From Fodinicurvata halophila (lineage in GTDB: Bacteria; Pseudomonadota; Alphaproteobacteria; Kiloniellales; DSM-21159), in assembly GCF_042651425.1 (NCBI RefSeq), contig NZ_JBHSCW010000001.1, positions 248,001 to 312,000 of the forward strand: 64,000 nt of DNA, given 5' to 3'. The notes under the pieces are model-generated. The model had not been told where the DNA came from. It was given only the letters and a program-made list of their open reading frames with translations, and did not search any database. Position 1 is the stretch's first letter; each line of letters begins with the position of its first letter. The position numbers were made by a program, and so were the translations under genes. Below, one piece after another: positions 20,049 to 30,044 of this stretch.

Positions 20049-20561
20049 TCAATTCAAGAAGAGCTGCTGTGCCCGCCCCAGAAGCCAGGCCAGACAGGGA
20101 TAGGAAGCCACGGTCAGGGCATACTGCAGTATCACAGGACCTTCCGAGGGCGTCATGGGCATCAGCAGCGCCGCCAGCACCCAGCCCAGAGCATAGACCA
20201 ATGCGGCAAACAGCGCGAAGATTACCCACAGCATGGCAAAGGTCGCGGTGGTGAAGATGCGGCGCTGACCCGTCACCAACAGATGAAGGACCAGCAGCAT
20301 CATGATGCCGGTTCCCAGGGGCACGCCGGTCAGCAGGTCCTGAATGAGCCCTATGAGGAAGGTCGCCCACAACGGCATCAGGTCGGGGCGAAAGACCACC
20401 CAGTAATAGACCGCGGGCATGGCAAGCGACGGCACGACCGGCGCATAGTCCGGGGTACTGAAGGGCAGCAGGCTCAGGAGCAACAGCAGCAGCGTCAGCA
20501 CGAAAGGCACCACGGCTCGCGCTGCTGAATCCAGGCGATGCAAGAGGCCGGTCTGTTTCAT
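20049..20561 (-). CDS. mreD: Rod shape-determining membrane protein MreD
   Basis: The 170-residue, strongly hydrophobic protein has about five transmembrane helices and the segment LPLWATFLIGLIQDLLTGVPLG, which fits MreD. Sequence is poorly conserved in this family, so the assignment rests partly on position between mreC (five bases upstream) and pbp2. It is an inner-membrane part of the elongation complex. Confidence 0.88.
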   Translation of the reverse strand: MKQTGLLHRLDSAARAVVPFVLTLLLLLLSLLPFSTPDYAPVVPSLAMPAVYYWVVFRPDLMPLWATFLIGLIQDLLTGVPLGTGIMMLLVLHLLVTGQRRIFTTATFAMLWVIFALFAALVYALGWVLAALLMPMTPSEGPVILQYALTVASYPCLAWLLGRAQQLFLN

Positions 20562-20566
20562 GGTGT

Positions 20567-21448
20567 TCAGTTGACGGCCGTGCGATCTTGTCCGTCGATC
20601 AGCGGTGCAATCAGCCCCGGAAGCTCGTAATCCACGAGGCGCAGGAACTCAGGACCACGCCAGTCGGCATAGAGACGCACCCGTGCCCCGCTATCATCCA
20701 CGCGCGAAATCACTCCGATGGGCAGGCCCGAAGGAAAAACCCCGCCGTCGCCCGAGGTTATGATCGGCTCACCGACCGAGACCTCTTCGTCCGGCGCCAG
20801 ATACCGCAACGCCGGCTCGGGAGAATTGTCCCCGGCCAGTACTGCCCGCTTGCCCTCCTGGCCGACAGCCACGGGAATGCGGCTGTTGAGGTCGGTCAGC
20901 AGCAGGACGCGCGCGGAGTTCTCTGCCACCTCGACCACGCTGCCGACCAGCCCCTCGCCCGCCAGGGCCGCCTGGCCGCGCTCGATTCCCTGTTCGCTCC
21001 CGGCGGCAATCAGCACGCTGCGCACGAAGGCGCCGCCGCTGTCGCCGACCACACGGGCCGTCACGAAACGTGTGTCCGGCTCGGGGACGAGATTGAGCAT
21101 GTCGCGCAACGCCGTATTCTCGGCTTCCAGTTGCTGGGCCCGGTGATGCCAGGCCATCAGGCGCTCGTTCTCGGCGCGCAGGTCGGCATTGATCTGTCGG
21201 AGTTCGGCAATCTCGCGCACGTTTTCGACCATCTGCTCGACGGAGTGCACCGGCTGGGACAGGGTCTGCAGAACCGGCGTGGTCATGTCTACAACCTGGC
21301 TACGGAGTGTTTCGATCAGCCGGTTGTCCGTGCTGCCCATGAGCATGAGCGCAAAGGTCATGCCGACGACAAGGAGGAAGCTGAAACGCTGCGCCCAGGC
21401 CTTCAACGGCGTGGCGATGCGAGTCACTGTTCCGGTCCTGTGCTTCAA
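20567..21448 (-). CDS. mreC: Rod shape-determining protein MreC
   Basis: The 293-residue protein has a single N-terminal membrane anchor (FSFLLVVGMTFALMLMGS), a coiled coil (LRQINADLRAENERLMAWHH) and the periplasmic beta domain with GEGLVGSVVEVAENSARVLLL. MreC links cytoplasmic MreB to the periplasmic PBP2. A 120-base gap separates it from mreB upstream, the longest gap inside this operon. Confidence 0.94.
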   Translation of the reverse strand: MKHRTGTVTRIATPLKAWAQRFSFLLVVGMTFALMLMGSTDNRLIETLRSQVVDMTTPVLQTLSQPVHSVEQMVENVREIAELRQINADLRAENERLMAWHHRAQQLEAENTALRDMLNLVPEPDTRFVTARVVGDSGGAFVRSVLIAAGSEQGIERGQAALAGEGLVGSVVEVAENSARVLLLTDLNSRIPVAVGQEGKRAVLAGDNSPEPALRYLAPDEEVSVGEPIITSGDGGVFPSGLPIGVISRVDDSGARVRLYADWRGPEFLRLVDYELPGLIAPLIDGQDRTAVN

Positions 21449-21568
21449 GACCCCCCTCCTGTGGATGGTATATCCATCCCCACGGACCTATCCGTGTTCA
21501 GGAATCGTATGAGATTACAAGAAAAAATGAAAGGCATATCTCAGTGGCAGATTGAAGCGTCCCACAGC

Positions 21569-22609
21569 TCAGTACATCGTGATGAGCACGTTCTTCAGGG
21601 TCTTCATCTCCTCCAAACAGCGTCCTGTGCCCAAGGCCACGCAGGACAGCGGATCATCACCCAGCGAAACCGGCAGACCAGTCGCCACGCGCAGCACGTA
21701 GTCGAGGTTGCCCAGCATGGAGCCACCGCCGGTGAGAACGATGCCCTTGTCAACGATATCGGCCGCCAATTCCGGTGCCGTACCTTCCAGAGCCACCTTG
21801 ACGGCTTCGACGATGGCACCCACCGGCTCGGCCAAAGCCTCGGCCACCTGGCGTTCCGAGATAACCAACTCCTTGGGCACGCCGTTCATCAGGTCGCGCC
21901 CCTTGATTTCCAGCGTCGCGCCGTCGCCGTCTTCGGGCGGGCAGGCAGACCCGATCTCCTTCTTGATGCGCTCGGCCGAGCCCTCGCCCACCAGCAGGTT
22001 ATGATTTCGTCGGATGAAGGCGATGATGGCCTCGTCCATCTTGTCGCCGCCCACGCGCACCGAGCGGGAATAGACGATACCGCCCAGCGAGAGCACCGCG
22101 ACCTCGGTCGTTCCGCCACCGATGTCCACAACCATGGAGCCGGTGGGTTCCGTCACCGGCAGGCCGGCACCGATTGCCGCAGCCATGGGCTCTTCGATCA
22201 GGAAGACGCGGCGCGCGCCGGCCGCCTCGGCCGATTCCTGAATGGCACGACGCTCGACGGCGGTCGAGCCGGAGGGAACACAAACGATGATCTGCGGGCT
22301 GGTGAACGAGCGCCTGTTGTGCACCTTGCGGATGAAATGCTTGATCATTTCCTCCGCGACTTCGAAGTCGGCGATCACACCATCGCGCAACGGGCGGATG
22401 GCCTGGATGTTTCCAGGGGTCCTGCCCAGCATCAGCTTGGCTTCGTCGCCGACGGCCAGTACCTGCTTCTTGCCGCGAATCTCCGCAATGGCGACAACGG
22501 ACGGTTCATTCAGAACGATGCCGCGGCCTTTCACATAGACCAGAGTGTTGGCTGTACCGAGGTCGATGGCCATGTCCGCAGACATGAAGCCCAGAATACG
22601 CGACATCAT
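21569..22609 (-). CDS. mreB: Rod shape-determining actin homologue MreB
   Basis: The 346-residue protein is a full-length MreB. It has the phosphate-1 motif MAIDLGTANTLVY, the connect/phosphate-2 region MVVDIGGGTTEVAVLSLGG, the segment IIVCVPSGST and the adenosine motif VLTGGGSMLG. It forms membrane-bound filaments that organise the elongation machinery encoded downstream. Two adjacent ATGs (22609 and 22606) are possible starts. A candidate promoter lies 67-95 bases upstream. Confidence 0.97.
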   Translation of the reverse strand: MMSRILGFMSADMAIDLGTANTLVYVKGRGIVLNEPSVVAIAEIRGKKQVLAVGDEAKLMLGRTPGNIQAIRPLRDGVIADFEVAEEMIKHFIRKVHNRRSFTSPQIIVCVPSGSTAVERRAIQESAEAAGARRVFLIEEPMAAAIGAGLPVTEPTGSMVVDIGGGTTEVAVLSLGGIVYSRSVRVGGDKMDEAIIAFIRRNHNLLVGEGSAERIKKEIGSACPPEDGDGATLEIKGRDLMNGVPKELVISERQVAEALAEPVGAIVEAVKVALEGTAPELAADIVDKGIVLTGGGSMLGNLDYVLRVATGLPVSLGDDPLSCVALGTGRCLEEMKTLKNVLITMY

Positions 22610-22675
22610 TGGCTTGTGAGGTCCCCTCGAGTCTGAAAGACACGGTATGCGACAATAAAGTTAAGATCGCATTAG

Positions 22676-22704
22676 CGAATAACGCCCCGCCTGTGCGATT
22701 TCAA
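22676..22704 (-). promoter_or_regulatory. Candidate mreB promoter
   Basis: On the reverse strand TTGAAA (22699-22704) and TATTCG (22676-22681) are separated by 17 bases, upstream of mreB. The -35 match is good and the -10 match fair. Together with the following 120 bases up to the leuA terminator, this region holds no gene. Confidence 0.4.
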
Positions 22705-22763
22705 GAAAAGCTTTTCCGGACACGGGGATCAAGCCCTCGTGACACGATTATGCGACAGGAAAA

Positions 22764-22787
22764 AGGCGGCCTCCGCGGAGGCCGCCT
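22764..22787 (-). terminator. Intrinsic terminator of leuA
   Basis: A perfect 24-base palindrome (10-bp stem, four-base loop CGCG) lies 28 bases after the leuA stop. On the reverse strand the stem runs into TTTTT (22760-22764). It separates leuA from the mreB promoter region. Confidence 0.85.
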
Positions 22788-22815
22788 GGACCTTTCCCAA
22801 AGCGACAAGACCGGC

Positions 22816-24381
22816 TCAGGCCGTCATGGCGGTCGGTTCCGTCTTCTGCCGCTTGACCATCATCTTGTTGAGCGCGTTGATATAGGCACGGGCCGATGCC
22901 ACCAGGGTGTCATAATCGGCGCCCTGGCCATTCACCGTCTTGCCATTCTCTTCCAGGCGCACGGTCACTTCCGCCTGAGCGTCTGTTCCACCGGTCACGG
23001 CATGAACCTGGTAGAGCTGCAGCTCGGCCTCGTGCGGCACCAGTTCGCGGATGGCCGCAAAGGTGGCATCCACCGGACCGTTGCCCTCGGCCTTCGCCTT
23101 CTGCCTCTCGCCTCCGATCTCGACTTCCAGCTCGGCCGTCTGCGGGCCTTCCGAGCCGCACTGGATACCCAGTGAGACGAAGCGAATATGATCGTTGTGG
23201 CGCACCACCGCATCGTCGACGAGCGCAATGATGTCCTCGTCGAAGATCTCCTTCTTGTGGTCCGCCAGGTCCTTGAAGCGTACGAAAGCGTCCTTCAACT
23301 GGTTTTCCTCCAACTCGATGCCCAGCTCGGCCAGCTTGGACTTGAAGGCGTGCTTGCCGGAATGCTTGCCCATGACCAGCGTGGAACGATTCAGCCCCAC
23401 GGACTCCGGCGTCATGATCTCATAGGTCTGGGCGTTCTTCAGCATGCCGTCCTGATGAATGCCGGACTCGTGCGCGAAGGCGTTTTTCCCGACGATGGCC
23501 TTGTTGGGCTGCACCGAGAAGCCGGTGATGGTGGAAACCAGATGCGAGGCACGGGTGATCTTGGTGGTATCGATGCCGGTGGAATAGGGCATCACGTCGT
23601 TGCGTGTGCGCAAGGCCATGACGACCTCTTCCATGGCGCAGTTCCCGGCGCGCTCGCCGATGCCGTTGATGGTGCACTCGATCTGGCGCGCCCCGGCCTT
23701 GACGGCGGCCAGGGAGTTCGAGACCGCCAGCCCCAGGTCGTTGTGGCAATGCACCGAAAGCACGGCCTGATCAATGTTCGGCACGCGATTCATCAGCATG
23801 CGGATCATCTCGGCGAATTCTTCCGGAACGGTATAGCCCACCGTATCTGGAATGTTGATCGTGCGCGCGCCCGCCTTGATCGCGCCCTCGATGCAACGAC
23901 AGAGGAAGTCATGATCCGTGCGCGTTCCGTCCTCGGGGGACCATTCCACGTTGTCGCAGAGATTGCGGGCATAGCCGACGCTCTCGACGACGGCGTCGTA
24001 CACCTCTTCCGGCTCCATCTGCAGCTTGTACTTCATGTGCAGGGGGCTGGTGGACAGGAAGGTATGGATGCGCGGACTGACCGCCGGCTTCAGGGCTTCC
24101 CAGGCGCGGTCGATGTCCTTGGGCGTGGCCCGTGCCAGGCCGGCCACCGTGGTGTTGCTGACCTGCTTGGAAATGGCATTCACCGCCTCGAAGTCGCCGA
24201 TGGAGGCAACGGGGAAGCCCGCTTCGATCACATCGACACCCATCTCTTCCAGCACACTGGCCACCGCCAGCTTTTCGTCCAGGTTCATGGAACAGCCGGG
24301 GGACTGCTCGCCGTCACGCAAGGTGGTGTCGAAGATGATGACGCGGTTACTGTCTTTTTCGTCGATCTGTATGGAACCCAT
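22816..24381 (-). CDS. leuA: 2-isopropylmalate synthase
   Basis: The enzyme condenses acetyl-CoA with 2-oxoisovalerate in the first committed step of leucine synthesis. Visible motifs are IIFDTTLRDGEQSPG near the N-terminus, HCHNDLGLAVSNSLA, GIGERAGN, and a C-terminal regulatory domain (about residues 390-521) that binds leucine in the family. The frame is open to 24417, but the ATG at 24381 has AGGAGAAGG about 9 bases upstream and begins MGSIQIDEKD, giving 521 residues. It is preceded by a leader peptide rich in leucine codons, so expression is very probably leucine-controlled as well as feedback-inhibited. Confidence 0.95.
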   Translation of the reverse strand: MGSIQIDEKDSNRVIIFDTTLRDGEQSPGCSMNLDEKLAVASVLEEMGVDVIEAGFPVASIGDFEAVNAISKQVSNTTVAGLARATPKDIDRAWEALKPAVSPRIHTFLSTSPLHMKYKLQMEPEEVYDAVVESVGYARNLCDNVEWSPEDGTRTDHDFLCRCIEGAIKAGARTINIPDTVGYTVPEEFAEMIRMLMNRVPNIDQAVLSVHCHNDLGLAVSNSLAAVKAGARQIECTINGIGERAGNCAMEEVVMALRTRNDVMPYSTGIDTTKITRASHLVSTITGFSVQPNKAIVGKNAFAHESGIHQDGMLKNAQTYEIMTPESVGLNRSTLVMGKHSGKHAFKSKLAELGIELEENQLKDAFVRFKDLADHKKEIFDEDIIALVDDAVVRHNDHIRFVSLGIQCGSEGPQTAELEVEIGGERQKAKAEGNGPVDATFAAIRELVPHEAELQLYQVHAVTGGTDAQAEVTVRLEENGKTVNGQGADYDTLVASARAYINALNKMMVKRQKTEPTAMTA

Positions 24382-24390
24382 GATGTAAAT

Positions 24391-24400
24391 CCTTCTCCTG
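24391..24400 (-). promoter_or_regulatory. leuA Shine-Dalgarno sequence complementary to the leader leucine codons
   Basis: The leuA ribosome site reads CAGGAGAAGG on the reverse strand (24400 to 24391). The segment AGGAGAAGG plus the next A is a perfect 10-base complement of TCCTTCTCCT at 24516-24507, inside the five-leucine run of the leader peptide. The two could pair in the mRNA. Confidence 0.6.
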
Positions 24401-24493
24401 GTTCGGGGCCGGCGCATGCGCCTTGTGGGCCCTGAAAGCTTCGTTCATGTCGGAGTATCCCCTGCCCGCTTGCCGCGCTCGCGGCTGTAGCGT

Positions 24494-24628
24494 TCAGGGG
24501 CTGATAAGGAGAAGGAGGAGCGCACCGTCGGAAAGGCGGGGATCGGTCAGAGCGATGGCGCGCGCAGCCGCGGAATCCGCGGATGCGGACTTCGGCAGTT
24601 CAATATCTGTGCGCAACTCTTCGGCCAT
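24494..24628 (-). CDS. leuL: leuA leader peptide with five consecutive leucine codons
   Basis: A 44-codon frame starts at ATG 24628 (MAEELRTDIELPKSAS) and ends at TGA 24494-24496. Just before its end it reads GCG CTC CTC CTT CTC CTT ATC, that is A-L-L-L-L-L-I-S-P-stop. It lies 112 bases upstream of leuA on the same strand, behind a plausible promoter. Leader peptides with runs of the regulated amino acid are the hallmark of ribosome-mediated attenuation. No clear hairpin followed by a T-run is seen between it and leuA. The leucine codons are instead complementary to the leuA ribosome site, so translational control is possible. Its own ribosome site is weak. Confidence 0.82.
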   Translation of the reverse strand: MAEELRTDIELPKSASADSAAARAIALTDPRLSDGALLLLLISP

Positions 24629-24660
24629 TTCCAATTTCTAACCTAAAGCTCTGGTTCATA

Positions 24661-24689
24661 TAAATAACGCTGAAATTGGCTGACGACAA
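24661..24689 (-). promoter_or_regulatory. Candidate promoter of the leuL-leuA unit
   Basis: TTGTCG (24684-24689) and TATTTA (24661-24666) are spaced by exactly 17 bases on the reverse strand. The predicted transcript would start near 24654, about 25 bases before the leader ATG. Confidence 0.5.
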
Positions 24690-24846
24690 CAGGGAATCTG
24701 AGCCTACCGCTGTATTCAACGAACCGGAGCGAATAGTGGTCGAGGCATATCCGGCCAAACGCCTCCTCCGGCTGAGGAATTGTACAAGGATACCGAGGCT
24801 TCATCATCATTGTTTTTTTGCAGGAGCGCTTTGGTTTATTGACAGC

Positions 24847-25863
24847 ATGACTGGAACAGGAAAAAGGCTCGTCACGCTGACCAAGATAAAAATTGCACTC
24901 CTGAGCTTTGCGGTCCTGTCCCTCATCTGCATCGCCACGCTGGCCGCCCTTATCGGGTACGGCAGTCGTCCGAAGCCGGAGGCGATGCCCTCGATCGCAA
25001 AGGGTTTCGAGTCGGTCGACTACTCGACTCTCCCGCAAACACAAACACTTCAGGCGCGTGACGGCACCAGGCTTGCTTATCGTCACTATCCGGGCGACGA
25101 GGACTGCGCGGTTCTCGCACTCCACGGATCCGCCACGGAGGGCAGAAGCTTCCATGCCCTGGCACGCGAACTCGAGCAGGAGGGCGTTGGCGTCTATGTT
25201 CCGGATTTGCGCGGCCACGGCGAGAGCGGTCGGGAAGGCGATATTCCGCGCCGGGGAGTTCTGGAAAACGATATTGAGATCTTTATCGATCATATCACGG
25301 CTGCCAGGCCCGAGGCGCAGCTGAGCTTGCTGGGATTTTCGTCTGGCGGGGGGCTTGCGCTGCGATATGCGGGCCGTCACCGGTTGCCCGATTCAAGTCG
25401 TCTGGTGATGCTCGCCCCGATGCTCGGCATCGATTCCGCCCCTTACACAGAGGACAATCCTCATGCCCGAGACCAGGAATGGGCGCGTCCCTTCGTCCCA
25501 CGCCTCGTCGGTCTTTCCATCCTCAATGGGCTGGGCATCCATGCCTTCGATCATCTGCCCGTCATCGCCTTTGCCGTGGAACGAGACAATCCGCACGTAA
25601 CCGCAACCTATTCACACCGCCTGTTGGACTCCTTGAATCCAGACGATCACCACCACTTGCTGCGCAATACGGATGTCCCGGTGACGATCCTTGCGGGAAC
25701 ACACGACGAGATCTTTGCCTCAGATCATTATGAACAGGCCGTGCGCGCGGCACGTCCCGAAGCCAGGGTACGGCTCTTGGAGGGTATCGGCCATGCGGAT
25801 ATGATCCTGGATCCGCAGGCTCTCGAGCGAGTGACAGGGGAAATCGCTGGAAGCAGCTGCTGA
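24847..25863 (+). CDS. Membrane-anchored alpha/beta hydrolase
   Basis: From ATG 24847 the protein is 338 residues. An N-terminal membrane anchor (IALLSFAVLSLICIATLAAL) is followed by an alpha/beta hydrolase domain with VLALHGSATEGRSF (oxyanion loop), the nucleophile elbow GFSSG at Ser165, GTHDEIF (Asp) and GIGHAD (His). It resembles lysophospholipase- or serine-aminopeptidase-like hydrolases, but the substrate is not evident. The frame is open upstream from a TTG at 24676, which is unlikely because it would put 57 residues before the anchor. The AGGAG at 24822 is poorly spaced for the chosen ATG, so the start is uncertain. It is divergent from the leuA leader. Confidence 0.75.
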   Translation: MTGTGKRLVTLTKIKIALLSFAVLSLICIATLAALIGYGSRPKPEAMPSIAKGFESVDYSTLPQTQTLQARDGTRLAYRHYPGDEDCAVLALHGSATEGRSFHALARELEQEGVGVYVPDLRGHGESGREGDIPRRGVLENDIEIFIDHITAARPEAQLSLLGFSSGGGLALRYAGRHRLPDSSRLVMLAPMLGIDSAPYTEDNPHARDQEWARPFVPRLVGLSILNGLGIHAFDHLPVIAFAVERDNPHVTATYSHRLLDSLNPDDHHHLLRNTDVPVTILAGTHDEIFASDHYEQAVRAARPEARVRLLEGIGHADMILDPQALERVTGEIAGSSC

Positions 25864-25995
25864 GTGGACCTCAGCCTACTGGTCGGAAGAGCGGGACGTA
25901 AGCCCCCATGCAAAACGCCGCCTGGAACAGTGAATGGTGAATCACTACAGTCGAGCGAGTTTGCAGAGTCCTCCAGCATCATGGGAAGGATGCGT

Positions 25996-27036
<1,041 letters not shown>

Positions 27037-28157
27037 AAGAGGCTCCCTCCTCGCCCTGCTCCTGGCCGGAGTGCTCGCCGGCTGCTCGCAGCGGGGCGGC
27101 GAGGCGCTGAGCCTGCTGGATACCATGTCCGGCAGCCAGCGCCCCGACGCCCCGGAAATCCGCCGGCAGACCAGAACGCTGGACGCGGACGGAACGGACT
27201 ATGTCGTCGACCTGTATCGGCGCACCGATGGGCAGGTCCGGGCCAGCCTGTTGCTCGTTCCCGGCGTGACGCCCGAGGGCCGGGACGATCCGCGATTGGT
27301 CGAATTCGCCGAACTGCTGGCCCAGGCCCGCTTCGCCGTCACGGTCCCGGAACTGCCGAACCTGCGTGAACTGCGCGTCAGCGCCGAGGACGCCGAGTCC
27401 ATCGGCGACCTCCTGGCTCGTCTCGCCAGCGAGAGCCGGGCCGAGCGTCCGCTCGGACTGGCGGCCATTTCCTACGCCGCGGGACCGGCCCTGCTCGCAG
27501 CCAGTTCAGCACCGCCCTGGGAGGCGCCGGATTTCATGCTGGCCGTTGGCGGCTATTACGACACCGAGAACGTGGTGCGCTATTTCACCACCGGCGCGTT
27601 CCGCGAACCCGGGGAGACGGACTGGCGCCAGGGCGACCCTCATCCCCAGGCCCGCTGGCTGTTCCTGAGGGCCAATGCCGATCGCCTGGAAAATCCGGCG
27701 GACCGCCGCGCCCTGCAGCGCATTGCGACACGCCGCATGAAGGATCCCCAGGCCGATACGAGCCTGCAGAAGCGCAGGCTCACCCGCGAAGGTCGTGACG
27801 TCCTCGCGTTGCTGGAAAACCGGGATCCCGATGCCGTGAGCGCCAGGATCGCGGAACTGCCCGCCTTTCTGCGGCGCGAGCTGGCAGATCTCAGTCTGGC
27901 TGGCAAGGACCTGGGGACTGTGGACTTTCCCGTCCTGCTGCTGCACGGGCGCGACGATCCTGTCATACCCTACAGCGAAAGCCTGCGCCTGGCCGAAGCC
28001 CTGCCTGAAGGAACCGCGGAGGTCACCCTGACCGAGGGGCTTATGCATGTGGAGATGGCCGACAGCCGTATCTCCGACGGCATCCGGCTCTATGACCTGA
28101 CGGTGCGCCTGCTGGAACTGCGCGACGGCCTTCCCTGAAAGCCGGCGCACCAACGCA

Positions 28158-28183
28158 AAAAGCCGGGGTCACCCCCGGCTTTT
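28158..28183. terminator. Bidirectional intrinsic terminator
   Basis: An 11-bp stem (AAAAGCCGGGG-type arm 28158-28168 with 28173-28183) and a four-base loop lie between the convergent lipoprotein hydrolase and ilvC genes. The A-run on one side and the T-run on the other allow termination on both strands. Confidence 0.85.
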
Positions 28184-28208
28184 CACAGCTTCGTCTGTGC
28201 GAGGAAAC

Positions 28209-29228
28209 TCAGTTCTTTTCCTTGTCCACCAGCTTGTTGGCGGAAAGCCAGGGCATCATCCCGCGCAGCTTGGCACCGACTTCCTCGATCTGATGCTCGG
28301 CGTGCCGGCGACGGTTCGCCTTGAAGCCGGGCTGCCCGGCCTTGCATTCCAGCACCCAGTTGCGGGTGAAAGTGCCGGACTGGATGTCCTCCAGGACCCG
28401 ACGCATCTCGGCGCGGGTTTCCTCGTTGATGATGCGCTGGCCGGAGGAATAGTCGCCGTATTCCGCCGTGTTCGAGATGGAATAGCGCATGTTGGCAAGG
28501 CCGCCCTCGTACATCAGGTCGACGATCAGCTTCACCTCGTGCAGGCACTCGAAATAGGCCATCTCAGGGGAATAGCCGGCTTCGACCAGGGTCTCGAAGC
28601 CGGCGGTGATCAGGGCGGACAGGCCGCCGCAGAGCACCACCTGCTCGCCGAACAGGTCGGTTTCGCATTCCTCCTGGAACGAGGTCTCGATCACGCCGGC
28701 GCGCCCGCCGCCGATGGCCGCGGCATAGGACAGGCCGATCTCGTGGGCGTTGCCGCTGGAATTCTGCTCGACAGCCAGCAGGCAGGGGACGCCGCCGCCG
28801 CGCACATACTCGCTGCGCACGGTGTGGCCGGGCCCCTTGGGCGCCACCATGAACACGTCCAGGTCGGCGCGCGGCTCGATCAGGTTGAAATGCACGTTCA
28901 GGCCGTGGGCGAAGGCGATGGCTGCACCCTCTTTCAGATTCTCGTGCAGTTCGCCGTTATAGAGGTCGGCCTGCAGTTCGTCCGGCGTCAGGATCATGAC
29001 CACATCGGCCCAGGCAGCGCCTTCGGCCGGGGTCATGACGGTGAAATCCGCGGCCTCCGCCTTGGGGGCGGAGCGCGATCCGGCGCGCAAGCCGATGCGC
29101 ACCTCCTTCACGCCGCTGTCACGCAGGTTCATGGCATGGGCATGTCCCTGGCTGCCATAGCCAATGATCAGGATCTTCTTGCCCTTGATCAGGTTCACAT
29201 CGGCGTCACGATCGTAGTAAACGCGCAT
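28209..29228 (-). CDS. ilvC: Ketol-acid reductoisomerase
   Basis: The 339-residue class I enzyme isomerises and reduces acetolactate or acetohydroxybutyrate with NADPH in valine and isoleucine synthesis. The Rossmann motif is IIGYGSQGHAHAMNLRDSG. Later come MVAPKGPGHTVRSEY and the metal-binding segment EQVVLCGGLSALI. It lies 234 bases downstream of ilvN on the same strand, and a strong leader hairpin precedes its ribosome site, so it may have its own control. Confidence 0.96.
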   Translation of the reverse strand: MRVYYDRDADVNLIKGKKILIIGYGSQGHAHAMNLRDSGVKEVRIGLRAGSRSAPKAEAADFTVMTPAEGAAWADVVMILTPDELQADLYNGELHENLKEGAAIAFAHGLNVHFNLIEPRADLDVFMVAPKGPGHTVRSEYVRGGGVPCLLAVEQNSSGNAHEIGLSYAAAIGGGRAGVIETSFQEECETDLFGEQVVLCGGLSALITAGFETLVEAGYSPEMAYFECLHEVKLIVDLMYEGGLANMRYSISNTAEYGDYSSGQRIINEETRAEMRRVLEDIQSGTFTRNWVLECKAGQPGFKANRRRHAEHQIEEVGAKLRGMMPWLSANKLVDKEKN

Positions 29229-29248
29229 AGTCGGTTATCTCCCTCTCT

Positions 29249-29291
29249 GGTGGCCGCCCCGATTGCAACCGGTCTTCATCGGGATGCCACC
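29249..29291 (-). promoter_or_regulatory. Stable leader hairpin before ilvC
   Basis: Two stacked stems, 29249-29254 with 29286-29291 (6 bp) and 29258-29263 with 29278-29283 (6 bp), enclose a 14-base loop. The hairpin ends a few bases before the ilvC ribosome site (GAGGGAG on the reverse strand). No leader peptide with branched-chain codons was found nearby. A role in RNA processing or translation control is possible. Confidence 0.4.
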
Positions 29292-29462
29292 CTTGTCACT
29301 GATGGTGAGGAGAGCTCCTGGCGAGTGTACCGGCCTGCATCCCGCCTGAGTGAAGACGTGCTCCCCCGTGATAGGACCGTCCCAGAAAGCACGGCCACGA
29401 AAATATCCTCGCCGTTCTAGCGTCCCGCGGCACCCCCGGCAACGACGCAGGTAGCGGGCAGT

Positions 29463-29993
29463 CTAGAGGCTCTCCGCCCCGCGAGCGATGGCCACCACCC
29501 CCGTACGGCTTATATCGGCCAGCCCCAGCGGCCCCATGAGCTCGGTAAAGGCATTCAGCTTGCCGCTGTCGCCCGAGACTTCGAAGATGAAGTGGGAGTG
29601 ACTGGAATCGACCACACGCGCGCGGAATATGTCCGCGATACGCAGCGCCTCCACCCGCTTGTCGCCGGTCCCCACGACCTTCACCAGTGCCAGCTCGCGG
29701 GGCACATGCGGTCCCTGCCGGGTCAGGTCGCTGACCCGGTGCACCGGCACCAGGCGGTCCAGTTGGGCCTTGATCTGCTCCAGGATCATCTGGGTGCCGC
29801 TGGTCACGATGGTGATGCGCGAGAGATGTTCCGCCGGATCGACCTCGGTCACCGTCAGGGACTCGATGTTGTAGCCGCGCCCCGAGAACAGGCCGATCAC
29901 GCGCGCAAGCACGCCGGGCTCGTTGTCCACGAGTACGGCAATCGTATGCGTGGCGACTTCTTGCCCGGAATGCGGGTTGGGACCGTATGCCAT
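29463..29993 (-). CDS. ilvN: Acetolactate synthase small (regulatory) subunit
   Basis: The 176-residue protein has an N-terminal ACT domain (HTIAVLVDNEPGVLARVIGLFSGRGYNIESL in outline) and a C-terminal regulatory domain (ELALVKV to FEVSGDSGKLNAF). It confers valine feedback on the catalytic subunit encoded 51 bases upstream. Length and order are typical. The symbol ilvH would be equally usual. Confidence 0.94.
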   Translation of the reverse strand: MAYGPNPHSGQEVATHTIAVLVDNEPGVLARVIGLFSGRGYNIESLTVTEVDPAEHLSRITIVTSGTQMILEQIKAQLDRLVPVHRVSDLTRQGPHVPRELALVKVVGTGDKRVEALRIADIFRARVVDSSHSHFIFEVSGDSGKLNAFTELMGPLGLADISRTGVVAIARGAESL

Positions 29994-30044
29994 GTCAAAT
30001 CGTCTTCTTGTTGTTTTCGTTTCGCCGGACGCGCCGAGCGGAGC

